Shown here piece after piece: positions 22,856-33,954 of a DNA stretch of 64,000 nt. Positions within the stretch are counted from its first letter, which is position 1, and each line of letters starts with the position of its first letter. Both the position numbers and the translations under genes were made by a program. The DNA is from Phymorhynchus buccinoides. Lineage: Eukaryota; Mollusca; Gastropoda; Neogastropoda; Raphitomidae. The stretch covers positions 24,761,102 to 24,825,101 of the forward strand of contig CM065693.1 in assembly GCA_017654935.2 (NCBI GenBank), written 5' to 3'. The notes under the pieces are model-generated. The model saw only the letters and a list, made by a program, of their open reading frames with translations, did no database searches and was not told the DNA's origin.

Positions 22856-24090
22856 GTGCTGACGCCCTTTCCAGGATACCTGCAAAAGATGTTCTCCCTG
22901 AGGTCTCAACATCCCTTCCTGCTGCACTATGTGAGAAACAGGAGGTATCATGCCGGCAACAGACTACAGACCCTAGTGCTGATACCCGTCCTTGCCCAAA
23001 TCCCAGTCCCTCCCCAGATCAGAGTACCTTTACTCTGACCCAGCTCATCCCCCATGACCTCTCCGAACTTCAGAAGCAGGATCAGGTCATCAGCAAGGTG
23101 CTTGCAGTGTGGCCTTCGAAACCTAGGGCCACTGGCGACAGACAGCTGATGACAATCTGCAGACAGCATGACAGATTGGTTCTATGAGAAGGGGTGCTGC
23201 ACCGCCAGATCACTGACCCAGTTCTGGGCCAGGTCCAACAGCTGGTGCTGCCTTCAGTGCTGCGACCAGATGTCCTGAGGGAACTCCATGATAAGCTGGG
23301 ACACCAAGGGCTGGAGCGCACTCTCCGTCTTCTGCGCGAGAGGGTGTATTGGCCTGGTATGACTGCAGACGCAGAGGCATATATCAAACGATGTGAGCGG
23401 TGCACTATGAACAGACGTCCCACTTCTGCCCTACCCATGGGACACCTTATTGCCACCAGACCGTTGGAGATCTTGGCCATAGACTTCACAAAGCTTGAAA
23501 TGGCCACAGACGGGCGAGAGAACGTCTTGGTCATGACGGATGTGTTTACCAAATACACGGTCGCCGCCCCGACCAGGAACCAGGAGGCTAGTACTGTTGT
23601 TCAGGTGTTGGTCAGAGAGTGGTTTAGCAAGTACGGCATACCAGAACGAATCCATAGTGATCAAGGCCGTGACTTTGAATCAAGATTGGTGAAAGAACTG
23701 TGTTCACTTTATGGCATTAAAAAGTCCCGTACGACACCCTACCACCCGCAAGGGAACGCACAGTGCGAGAGGTATAATCGTACTCTTCATGACCTCTTGC
23801 GTACAATGGAAGCTGAAAAGAAGTCTCATTGGCCACAACATCTCCCGGAAGTCGTGCAAGCATACAACGTGACACCTCACTCCATGACTGGGTTCTCGTT
23901 CCCTGTCCTCGTCGGATCCTGCCACAACCCATGCCTTCCCTACCAAATACCCCATCCTTCCCCAATCCTCCCATACCCCGCATTCCCAGCACACCACCCT
24001 GCCCAGTCCCTGCCCCAAGAAGATCATCGCGTTCTACTGCAGGTAGACATACCAACCTGCACAAGGAACTTCACAGTGCCAAAAGATAGT
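22856..24090 (+). pseudogene. Gypsy pol: integrase, C-terminus shortened
   Basis: Linker sequence runs to a TGA at 23185-23187, and the integrase frame then reads on to 24132. The N-terminal HHCC zinc domain is visible as HDKLGH plus CERC. The DDE core is complete: Asp in AIDFTKLE (23482), Asp in HSDQGRDF (23659) and Glu in [11 protein letters not shown] (23767). The spacing gives the expected D-x35-E. After about 23880 the alignable core breaks off, and a proline-rich stretch leads in another frame to [12 protein letters not shown], a common C-terminal pattern in such elements. The region between appears deleted or scrambled. Confidence 0.88.
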
Positions 24091-24336
24091 TGGACACTTC
24101 TCAATTGTCAAGTGTGGACAACTTTAGTCTAATAGTTGGTGACTGAGGGTTTGACATTCCCATTTGAGACGGTATGACACTAATGAGTGATTCTTTACCA
24201 GACTCTTTGTGAGCTCTTATGCTATCGTGCAAAGGTCTGGCTGACTCGCGTAGCAAATCAGCTAGACTAAAATGAGACGGACCGAATATTTCATATTTGG
24301 AACAATGTGGACATTGTTCAGTGTTTCAGGGGTGTG

Positions 24337-24990
24337 TGTGAGAGGGTTCGCCCAGTAGGTCGTTTCGGCGATTTTTGTATTTATGGTGTGCAACCACATG
24401 GTCACATATAAATCTTAGATTTGGTAAAACTAATTCTAACAAATAATAAATAAATTTAAAGTATTACTATAAAGTTTAATTAGTAAATTTATAGATAAAG
24501 CTATTGTACAATTTAGAAATTTTGCAGTTTGTTCAGAAATTTAATAATAAAATTTAGAAGAAATAGAATTATAATTTTGTAGGCACAGAGATCACGTGAT
24601 GTATTCAAAATGAAAACAACTCAGTGCTGATAGCAGCTGGTCACTAGTTTAAGAGTTGTCAGTCACCTTTCAGTCTGCTAGAAGCAGTTTGCTGTTTTGG
24701 GAGCCCACTGGTTGTCATAGTGAGTACATTCTAGTGATGTTATGAACAAAGTTGAAGTATTTACTAATGCATTTTAAGCTGGGATGTTCTGGAGTTTTCA
24801 TGTTGGCACTCAGACTGTGACTATCAACCAACAAGTTTTAGTTTATATTCGGAAGAAACATGAGTAACGCGTGCAAAGTGTACAATAAATAAAGATATCA
24901 AACCAAGACTGGAGTCCTGACTGATCCGAGAAGCGGATGAGTAGAACCCCTACACGGAAAACTATATCCCCATTTCCGCACCCTGTTACA
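24337..24990 (+). repeat. 3' LTR
   Basis: The LTR is 654 bp and matches the 5' LTR over its first 384 bp and last ~121 bp. It holds an extra 149 bp at 24721-24869 (TGAGTACATTCTAGTG... to ...ACATGAGTAACG). The AATAAA signals lie near 24885-24895. The polypurine tract before it is weak (TTTCAGGGGTGTG). Confidence 0.92.
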
Positions 24991-25343
24991 CTAGGAAGAT
25001 TTATTAAGATTTCTTACCAGCTATAAGAGGGAAAACACATATAAAAAAAAGTGATTTTGACATGTGACGTAGTGGGTCTTTAATGTACTTAGTCCTGCAT
25101 TCAATCCTATTAAAAATAAACAATATTAAGAAATAAACAAGTTAAATCATGTTTCTTTTGGCTACAAATTTACAGACCATTGTATTCTTTAACACGAATT
25201 CAGTCAGTGAATTGCCTATTCACTAATTCAACTTCGATTGTTACAAATTCAAATTTCCATGCAAAAGGTGTTCTTTTCATAACTTTTTTTACACAAAGAC
25301 CAATTTATGCAGCAAAAATATCAATTCTGATCTTATTCCATTC

Positions 25344-25464
25344 ACTGAAATGCATAAAGTGATTTAGCTTTGATAAAGCACTTTTCTATACTTAGCCCTG
25401 AATGATTCAGGGCTAAGTATAGAAAAGTGCTTTATCAAAGCTAAACCACTTTATGCATTTCAGT
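25344..25464. mobile_element. near-perfect 121-bp palindrome
   Basis: ACTGAAATGCATAAAGTG... pairs with ...CACTTTATGCATTTCAGT over about 60 bp per arm. The centre is at TGAATGATTCA, leaving almost no loop. It is probably a foldback MITE. It lies inside copy 1 of the 25.2-kb duplication. No clear target duplication was identified. Confidence 0.8.
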
Positions 25465-26129
25465 TTTCGTACATACAGAGAGGGAGAGAGACGGACAGAC
25501 AGACATAACTTCTCCCAACTACTGAACTATCTTTGATCACACATAGCACGAGAGAAAAACAAGACTCATTGCTATCCCCTTTCTTACAAAAATAATAGGA
25601 TGCGAGTCCGCATCCACAGTGATGCAACAGGACAAATATCCTGTCAGAGGTCAAGACAATATTACATTTGACATGTTAATAGGCCAATGTCCAGAAAATG
25701 ACAGAAATGTGCATCACTGCATACAGACAATCTTGTAAGAATGCAAGCAAACTTGCGCCCAGAGTCACGCTTACTTTCTAGGCCCTTTTAGCCCAGTGGA
25801 GCATCTAGGCAATCAACGATGCCGGCATCACACTCTGGACAGCTCACTCAAGACGCTCCAGTTGGTTCCCTGTATCACCAGTTGTGCCTTGGGAGCTCTT
25901 CGCTAGTCAGACTGGTCTTGCCTGGATTGGGAAACAGAGGTCTATGGCACACACACACATACACACAATACAGATCAGTTTGACTTGACTTGACACACAT
26001 ATATTTTACACATTGCAAAAATCCAAGTCATTTACTACATTGCTTAGACCTGTTGCACAGCTAAGAAAAACTAAAGATTGACAAAGAAGAAACAAGTAGA
26101 AAAGAGGAAGCATTTGTCAAGCCTCAACA

Positions 26130-26147
26130 CCTCCTCCCCCCCCCCCC

Positions 26148-26186
<39 letters not shown>

Positions 26187-26280
26187 CTCCCCCCCCCCCC
26201 CCCCCCCCCCCCTCCCCCCCCCCTCCCCCCCCCCCCCCTCCCCCCCCCCCCCCCCCTCTCTCCCCCCCCCCTCTCTCCTG
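26130..26280. repeat. poly-C / CT polypyrimidine tract
   Basis: About 150 bp of almost pure C with occasional T, ending in CTCTCTC. The exact length is unreliable. It could form i-motif or G-quadruplex structures. Confidence 0.9.
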
Positions 26281-27175
26281 TTGACAAAAGTGAAGATGAA
26301 GTTTATCCCCACCCCTCTCAGCCATGCTTTAGTACTAATCCAGTCACTGAATTACATAATTACTCACTAATTCAACTTCAATTATTATTAACTCAAATGT
26401 TGATTGTATGCAATACTTGTTCTTTTAATACATTTTAGATTTGTATACAATGAACAGGAAAAATATATACCAATATATAAATTCTGTTGTATTCTATTCA
26501 GGGCTGAGTGTAAAATTAAGGACTTATAGTTATGCTTATCTCAATACTCTATGCTAATAAGATTTATATTTGCTCATTCACAAAATATTTATATAGGCCA
26601 TGAATACTATAGTTGGAATATTTAAACTGTATACACTTTACAAACAAATATTTAAACTGTATACACTTTACAAAGAGTTGTGACAATTAAAATGGCTGCA
26701 TTTACACACAAGCACACACACACAGAATCACACAATGGTGTGGTGTGACATCACACAAAGGGGCACAAACACACTATTGAGCAAATAATGCCAAACAGAG
26801 CACTTCCATACCCATCCAATCAAATTGATGGTCAAACTGGAAAATAATTAATAACAAAGAACAAGCTATTTTAGAATACATGTTCTATAAAAATAAAAAC
26901 AACAACTTAGTTTTGAAGATAAAAAAAAATGTATGATATATAAACAGACAAACTTGTAAGCATGCAAGCAAACTTGAACAAGGAGCCACGCTTACTTTCT
27001 ATGCCCTTTGATCCCAGTGGATCATGGCTATCGGTGACACTCTGGCATCACACTCTGTTCTGGGCAGCTCCCTCAATATGCTCCAGTTGGTTCCCTGCAT
27101 GTCCAGTTGTGCTCGGGGAGCGCTTCACTGGTCTTGCCTGGATACTGGGATATAAAGGTCTATGGTCCACACACT

Positions 27176-29867
27176 CATCTCAACATATTTATTCAGGAAA
27201 ATTACATGAAGATGATGACGACCACACGATTCATTTCCTGATGATTAAATTGTTTACAAAAACATGTATACATTTGCACACAAAATCAGCAGAAGTAGGC
27301 TTAGCTATAAAAAAAATAACGTGCAAAAAATTATGAAATGTAAACAGACAAAAGGAATGAGTGCATAGATCTCTCTCGCATAATTCAGAATTTCTCATGT
27401 AATAATATAATTTAAACAAAAGATGTTTTTAAACCTGAATGTACACATTCTGGCCAACACAAAGTAAACAAAAGCTATCACTGTAAAAAGAAAGACATAC
27501 ACAATTTTTATATTAAATAATTATAATTATAATAGTATTAAATATCAAGAATTCTACTTAATTCAGAAAAGTAAAACAGTAAATCTAGCCAATTTATATA
27601 TTTTGTAGGACAGTTACATCAACATATTTTTTGCAAGCACAGCACACACACACACCAGCAAAACAAGGGGTCCCAGGGACTCCACTTACATTATAGAGGG
27701 TCCTAGAGGCGGGATAGAGGCTCCCAGTGGCCATAGTCAATGCTAAAATAGTGCATCCCTGGGACCCCCTGCACATTCTTTTAGAGGGTCCTGTAGAATT
27801 TTAGCGCTTCATAGACCCCCAAATGGGGGTCCCTGGGAGCCCTGCACACACACACGCACACACACATCTCAACATAATTTTTACTGGTCAATGTTGACTG
27901 ATACCAATTAAATCAACATTATGATAGCAAAAGCAATTTTTACACATTGACAGCACCAAATGGGCTGAATAAACAATTTAGTTAATCAAAATATTTTTAG
28001 ATTATGGTTTTAAGTCAGCATTCAATTTTACACACACACACACACACAAATAAATTTGACTTGACTTGACAATTTTACACACACACACACACATAATTTT
28101 GACTTGACACACACTGGAAGCTCCTATGGGCCTTTTTGCAGAGCATTGTCAGACCTACTAATTTCATTTTAGGTCAGTGCAGCGCCTTTGCCACAGCCTG
28201 AATGGTTTAATTATGGCAGATAGTAAGCCATCCACTTTGTAGTGTAGGACCACACACTTATCAACCTAAGCCTCTTCAATGCATGTTAACTAGACTGCCA
28301 AAGATGAGCATCACAATTCCATCCATGCACAGTGGGAAAAATGAGCATCACAATTCCATCCATGCACAGTGGGAGGTACTTATCACATTTGGCATTAGAG
28401 CAGCTGTCGGCAAAGGCATTGGAAGGCACCGCCACTTCAACAAGAAGAGCCTTGCGGCTACATGGGTGCTCCTGGGAAATTTCAAAAATCCTGCAAAGGG
28501 GCGGCACTGGCAGTGTGCAGGGGCAGCGCACACAAAACACATTTACTGCTTTTTTTTACCCCTCTAGACAAGTACAAGTGCAAGCACCCCCCCCCCCCTC
28601 TCTCCCTCCCCTGTTGACTCAAGTGAAGGTAAAGTTTACACCCAACCCTTTCACAGTTTCATCAATGTTGTTTTGCCATTTTCAATCTTAATGCATCAGG
28701 AGTCAAGGAGTTGTACACGTAGTAGAACTCTGCTAAATCATTTTTTTAACTGTGAAATATACTATAATAGTACTTACCGGTACTAAAATCACACAAAAAG
28801 TGGATAATAATGTAGCCTATCACTTGCAACATCACGGATTGTCCTTCTGCAGTAGATCAAGGCTACTAGACAACAAAGACAAGTGACTCTCCGTAGTGAG
28901 TGTGATGGCTCATCAAATTCTCTAAACGATAAGGCCTACTTTGATTGAAGCTATGAAATTATTTATACATTAGTGATGTATGCAAATCAGACACCATACA
29001 TAAAGATTGTACGAATGATTGGACAATTTATAGACCATGAGGCCTAAGCCATGATGCCTGTCCCTATCACTACTACTACTACTACAGTAGCCTAGTACTA
29101 CTAGTAGCTACACTTTCAACGCAATAGATCTGCAGTGTTATGTTGGATTATTTTCAATAGATTTCATTTGAGAGTGTTAAGATACAGGGGACTTAATTCA
29201 TAAAGTCTAGCAACGTTTCATTTTCCCCCCAAAGAACTTTGCTGTTGCTTACTTTTGTTTTCTTTTCCATTTCCTTGAACAAATGAAGCAGCAACCCAAG
29301 TGGCGATCACATTGTCGGATGTTTACAAATTTATACTTCACAGTTGCATTGTGGTACATTTGCACATGCGCAGTATGGGGGTTTTCCAATTAGGTCCACA
29401 GTAGATAAAAATAGACGGCTTCTAGTTAGCAGGAAGAGCAAAAGCGGGATGTGAATACCAAGTTAGCTATATATAGTAGAACACCCGAGGAGGTGCTAAG
29501 TGGATGCTAACTCGCTCTGCTAAGTTATGATACATGCTAAGTTAGCAGCCCCAATGAGAATACCGCCCCTGGTTAACTTCAACAAGGGAAATAATCCTAA
29601 GTTAATCATGCTTGGTCCTAGTCCACAAATATTAAAACAAACAAAGTAAAACATAATTTCCTACAATCTAGTTTCTATTATATTCCCAAACCTCCAAATC
29701 CTGTCTAATACCTACTCTACCACACTTGCACTGAAAGACACCCCCACCCCCCCACCCACCAGTATCCCCCCCCCCCCCACGAGGAGAGACTCATGGAGAG
29801 GGTGCGGAGTCGTCTAGCTCCCCGTATTGAGGTATGAGGCATCCACCCCTGCCCCAAGTTCTTTATC
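27176..29867. other. intergenic, repeats only
   Basis: About 27662-27845 contains inverted and direct copies of a GGGGTCCCAGGGA / GGTCCCTGGGAG word. (CA)n tracts are near 27845-27870 and 28030-28095. At 28303-28375 a 38-bp segment (GATGAGCATCACAATTCCAT plus CCATGCACAGTGGGA) is present twice in tandem. The minus strand around 28540-28286 is cysteine-rich when translated but shows no regular zinc-finger spacing. I found no further ZNFX1-type exon here. Confidence 0.5.
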
Positions 29868-30229
29868 ATAATAGGAATTGTTCGGAAATAATAAAAGGGG
29901 AGTAATGTTCATGGTGTGTGGGAGTTATCTTGCCTAATTCAATCGGTCAAACATACAGCACTTAGAACACTGTGCATCATTCTAAAAAATCATGTAATTT
30001 ATATTTTTACGTCACATTTTGCAAGTTTTATCAGTTTTTGTGGCAACTGGTCACCCCTAATTTCTCAACAAAAATGTTTTGCAAGTAGCTGACTCGCATC
30101 CTGCGGTTTCAAGCGTCGACGCCATTGTTGCTATGGTATTTGACCGAGTAATGGAGGTAAACAAACTCTAATTTTCACGAAGTGCTCTTCCCTATTTTTT
30201 TTCTTCCGAAAATCGTCTATTATTGTGCC
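29868..30229. repeat. dispersed repeat abutting exon 5 donor region
   Basis: It is homologous in the same orientation to 38361-38772. Shared words are AATAGGAATTGTTC at the left end, GAGTTATCTTGCCTAATTCA, GCTGACTCGCATCCTGCGGT, GGTATTTGACC and TTTTCACGAAGTGCTC, ending at CGAAAATCRTCTATT. The two ends are weakly inverted (AATAGG..TTGTTCGG versus AATAGAYGATTTTCGG), which suggests a MITE-like element. It begins about 13 bases inside the intron after the exon 5 donor. Confidence 0.75.
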
Positions 30230-30242
30230 CTCTGTTCCTGAC

Positions 30243-30441
30243 CTCTGCGAACACCCCCCATTGGTGCACTTCTGGTCGATGTCTGTATGGTTGGAGACGA
30301 GGGTGGTGCAGTCATGATCTTTGCAATACAGCGGCAGAGCCGGTCCCACACAGCCACCCTTCTCAGCTTTCTCCAGTATTGGTTTCCAGCACTGCGGCGA
30401 AGCCTTGGAAAGCATGGTGCAGTTCCCGATCACAAACAGCC
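30243..30441 (-). CDS. ZNFX1-like: ZNFX1-like exon 5: helicase end and first zinc finger
   Basis: The acceptor is AATTCAG before 30441 and the donor CAGAG|GTCAGG after 30243. The exon enters in phase 1 and completes a Gly codon with exon 4, giving ALSRAKEGLFVIGN across the junction. In UPF1-like helicases this is the end of RecA domain 2. It then reads PALPLYCKDHDCTTLVSN and NGGCSQ, the start of the cysteine-rich region that in ZNFX1 leads to NF-X1-type fingers. No following exon was found between 30.2 kb and the left end. Beyond the donor the frame runs into the repeat at 29868-30229. Confidence 0.8.
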
Positions 30442-31075
30442 CTGAATTGAAGACATATAAAGATGGCAGCACAATTTAGTTTCTTGTCAATGTTTTTTAA
30501 ACAATTTTTTTACGCCTTGAATTCTTATCACTGCTACTGTTGTTTTTCTTGGAGTGTGACTTGTATTGTCGGCATTTGGAGGCTTTGTACCGAGGAAGAG
30601 ACATGCTCTTGAAATATTTGCATTTTTAATAAATGTTTTAACAGTTATTTCGATTTGTTTGTTTTCTTTATTTTGTTCTGCTATATGGCAGAAAGATAGG
30701 ATAATAGATTTATTAATTATAGTTTTCAATGTGAACAAAATATTAGTGTTCCATTATAATTTCATAACTTTGTTTAATTTTTCAAACATTCACATGCAAG
30801 TTCTTCTGCAAAAAGACTGATCTTAAGGTCAGGTATGTAAACATTAATTTTGAAAATAGTCCAGACTTCGTAATTGAAATTAACTTTTGAAAAAGACAAG
30901 CAGAAGAGTGTGGATGATCAGCTTGAATGTTTCAATAATGCAGACGATATATGTAGCTGTTATTTTCAATAAGAAGTTATTGATTCAAACAATAGCTTTA
31001 AGCTGTGGATTATAAAATAGATTCTGTTTCTAGTTCTGCCCTGCTGGGTAGGCATGCAGGCTCAGCTACTGATAC

Positions 31076-31313
31076 CTTCTTTGGCTCTGCTGAGAGCCAC
31101 GCAGACGCGATTGTCCTCTTTCAGGTAGCCGATGACACCTTTCTTGTTGCTGCGCACCAGCGACAGAAGTACGATTCGGCTCTCCTCCCCCTGAAAGTTG
31201 TCAACAGCCGCCACAAGCGCGCCCATAACTTTCTGGGATGGTTTACCATGGCGCCCCCCTCTATGTGTTTCTTGTACCACTTCTTGGGGAGGCAGTCGCT
31301 CGTCTTTCTCCAC
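31076..31313 (-). CDS. ZNFX1-like: ZNFX1-like exon 4: helicase motifs V and VI
   Basis: The acceptor is TTTACAG before 31313 and the donor GAAG|GTATCAG after 31076. It starts in phase 0 (VEKDERLPP) and ends in phase 1. It encodes VDNFQGEESRIVLLSLVRSN, the conserved motif V region of UPF1-like SF1 helicases (Gln-Gly-Glu plus the SLVRSN strand). VCVALSRAKEG follows, which is motif VI with the arginine finger. These residues couple ATP hydrolysis to RNA movement. They are intact, so the helicase should be active if the protein is made. Confidence 0.9.
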
Positions 31314-31540
31314 CTGTAAACATTCAGACAAAAAAATCACACGTGTAAAGATCTTCTTTCTTGGAACACAACCGCCATCATCATAAATAATGTTTAAGCA
31401 ATATTTCTGTCAAATGTACAATTTCCTTCTGTTGTACTGGAAAATTAGTCAATCCCCAACCTGTTTAGATTTCAAGAGGACAACAAAATCAAATCACTGC
31501 CATACTCAAAATTGGGTTTGTTCTTCTATGGATGGTTTCC

Positions 31541-31760
31541 ACCTGCGTGGAGCTAGGCAGGATTTTATTTTTATCGTCGGCAAGTGTGCCTTTTGAATGA
31601 AGAGAAATTTCAGTTTAATTAAAACGTCACCTACCTGTTTGATCAGAGTCCCGTCAGAGTACTACAACTATTGATGTGTTTACCTGTGAGGAGCCAGGCG
31701 GGATTTTTTTATAATTTTTTAATTGTGGGCGTCTCTGATAAGTCATGTTCCTTTTGAAAG
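31541..31760. repeat. short tandem duplication upstream of exon 4
   Basis: About 31541-31612 (GGTTTCCACCTGCGTGGAGC, AGGCAGGATTTTATTT, TGCCTTTTGAATGAAGAG) is related to about 31675-31765 (TGTTTACCTGTGAGGAGCCA, AGGCGGGATTTTTTT, TTCCTTTTGAAAGAAGAG). The exon 3 relic sits between the two copies. Confidence 0.6.
31625..31665 (-). pseudogene. relic of an exon 3 3' end with donor site
   Basis: On the minus strand, GGACTCTGATCAAACAGGTA then GGTGACGT closely matches the end of exon 3 and its donor (GGACTCTGATCGAACGGGTG then GGTAACGT at about 37609-37578). The encoded GTLIKQ parallels RTLIER. No open frame or acceptor extends it upstream: the possible 49-nt exon contains stops. It lies about 310 bp upstream of exon 4 and is best read as a leftover of an exon duplication or rearrangement. 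Confidence 0.5.
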
Positions 31761-33239
31761 AAGAGTATTTTTCAGGGTCTGTAATCCAAAGACCCTATGT
31801 GTTCTAAATTTTTAAAGGTAGAGATATTAGGCCTTTTATCATATGTGTCACAGAAAAGTTCCCAACATTGCAGATGAAATGTTTTCAATACCTAGGCACA
31901 AGTTTAGCTCTTCTAGTTCTAGTGCCATGTATTTTTTTACGTTCTCGGTTGTCCGTTGCATCTCAACCGACAAGAAGGGAGTAACTATTTTTCTTTGAAT
32001 GCGCATGGATTACTTACATGGAAAAATCATTGACATAAGCTCTAAAAATAGACAAACACATGGCAGGGTACTTGACAGTGAATGTCTTCGCCTTTGATGC
32101 ATAGCTGCCAACTTTTCCCAAACAAAATCCTGGAGAGGGGTGGGTTTACTCCCCCCTCCCAGAGCGGGGGTCAGGGGGTGCAGCCCCCTGAAGCTGAGAA
32201 ACTTTTTTCTTTTAAATGTAAAAACTAGCCCTCAGGAGGCTCACTGAATTCATTCTAAGTTAAAGTTTACCACCAGCAAAAAATGCAAAAAGCACAATTG
32301 TCACGAGTCCCCGCAGTTTTACACTGGGCGACACGAGAAAGGGGAAAGGGTTCAGATGAGGGTAGACTGGAAAAAGGGAGGATTCAAGGATCCGCGCACA
32401 CACACCTCAAAACACAAGAAATCAAGTTTTAAAATGAAAATGCTCAGGGTTTAATGCCCTAAACAGTAAAACATATACCCGCAACACACAACAATAATCC
32501 CACTCGGCAGGACACCGCTAATTCCTGAACTCACTTGGAGTGCCAACGATACTACAAAATTCCTTCACAGTGAGACAACACTAATAGTCTAGGCGATAGT
32601 CTTTGTAAAAACAGAAGGAGGTTGTTTTTATATAAGTTTTTCAGCAGATTTTAAATCTTTAATATGTCCTTGTTTCAAATCCGTCGGAGGCCAAGTTTAA
32701 AATAGTGGGCAACTTTCAGTAGAAAGTTATCTTTGTAGGTACCATGGCTTGTTTTCACATGACGTCACTTGGATCAGGCCAAAGATATGACGTGCAGGGG
32801 TACCTGGTATATAAAAACTAAAACTCAAGTTCAAACTTTTTTTTATTATGTTGTAAACTATCATAGAAACTATGGACACAAGAACACTAAATAAAGACAA
32901 CGAAATAAAATATACTTAAAGGTAAATTGAAGTAAAAGTAACAAAATTAACTAGCACGCTTTGCAACCAAGTAACCCTTGAGAAATGGACTCATCCTTGC
33001 GGGAAAGCCCCACAGGAAGTTTACCTTTTGTTTGACCTTAGCAACACGTATGTTCTGATTATCGATACTGCATCACTCTTGAACTAAAAACGCAATGCCC
33101 GTGTTCGACTAAACCACCATGTGAGTGAACGAAAGCAGAGTAGATGTTGAAAACTGAACCTGAATGACTGAAGAAGCGAAGAGTAAGGCCTACTTGTCCA
33201 GTAAATAGATCTAGGCTTGATTCGGTGCGCTCACGCTTC

Positions 33240-33324
33240 TGCGTGTGTGTGTGTGTGCGCACGACCGCGGGTGGGTGCATGTGTGCGTGCGTGTGTGTGC
33301 GTGCGTGTATGTGTGTGCGTGAGG

Positions 33325-33358
<34 letters not shown>

Positions 33359-33477
33359 TGTATGTTTGAAATCTAAATATATACTGACCACCACAAACTT
33401 ACAATAGGCCTACTATGTGAATAACTCAAATGATAAATTAAGAATAGAATTGAAGTAATCCAACATGAACGGTTTAT

Positions 33478-33575
<98 letters not shown>

Positions 33576-33710
33576 CTTGTTGTTAGTGTTTGTGTTTATA
33601 AAACAAGTAAAATAATACTAGATCCCTCCACAAATGACAGAAAAACAACTTTGCCAATTTAAGTAATGCAACATAAACGTGTTGTGTGTGTGTGGTGTGT
33701 GTGTGTGTGA

Positions 33711-33775
<65 letters not shown>

Positions 33776-33914
33776 AACACAGAGAGAGAGACAGACAGAG
33801 AGAGATAGACAGAGCAGACAGAAAAAGAGAGACTTCCGACTTCAGATACCGTTAGTTTACATGTATAAGAATTTAGGGCTAGGCCTATTCTTCCATTCTG
33901 ACTTTTGGAGAGAG

Positions 33915-33954
<40 letters not shown>

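Larger units (their letters stand above)
18894..24990 (+). mobile_element. Ty3/Gypsy LTR retrotransposon, degraded
   Basis: Two direct LTRs, each starting TGTGAGAGGG and ending CCCTGTTACA, bracket gag and pol remnants. A 4-bp CTAG lies on both sides (18890-18893 and 24991-24994), a Gypsy-sized target duplication. The domain order protease, RT, RNase H, integrase is diagnostic of Ty3/Gypsy rather than Copia. The LTRs differ by about a dozen substitutions plus one large indel, so the insertion is not ancient. The coding region carries a gag stop, several frame changes, an internal tandem amplification and a shortened integrase C-terminus, so this copy cannot be autonomous. Confidence 0.95.
18850..25083. 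mobile_element. small MITE split by the Gypsy element
   Basis: Left of the 5' LTR is TTAAAGACCCCCCATGTCAC (from 18850), then CCTCTTATGCTAG. Right of the 3' LTR is CTATAAGAGGG and then GACATGTGACGTAGTGGGTC before TTTAA (to 25083). The two ends are complementary (TTAAAGACCC...GGGTCTTTAA), so they form one terminal-inverted-repeat element of about 133 bp. The Gypsy element inserted into it and duplicated CTAG. The outer TTAA could be a piggyBac-type target site. Confidence 0.6.
25190..27175. repeat. diverged tandem duplication, ~1.1-1.2-kb period
   Basis: About 25190-25345 (CAGTCAGTGAATTG, ATTCACTAATTCAACTTCGA) matches 26332-26500. About 25724-25955 (CTTGTAAGAATGCAAGCAAAC, CACGCTTACTTTCTA, GCTCCAGTTGGTTCCCTG, GGTCTTGCCTGGAT) matches 26945-27175. 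The spacer between the halves differs. A further fragment at about 28590-28655 (CTGTTGACTCAAGTGAAGGT) matches 26270-26325. No coding potential was recognised. Confidence 0.75.

Noticed and set aside
28286..28542. Cysteine-rich minus-strand frame as a missing NF-X1 finger exon
   Set aside because: The Cys/His spacing does not follow the NF-X1 pattern and the segment contains a 38-bp tandem repeat.
30131..30242. Coding continuation of exon 5 past the GTCAGG donor
   Set aside because: The sequence after the donor is the dispersed repeat also found in intron 2, so the frame there is accidental unless transcripts show otherwise.
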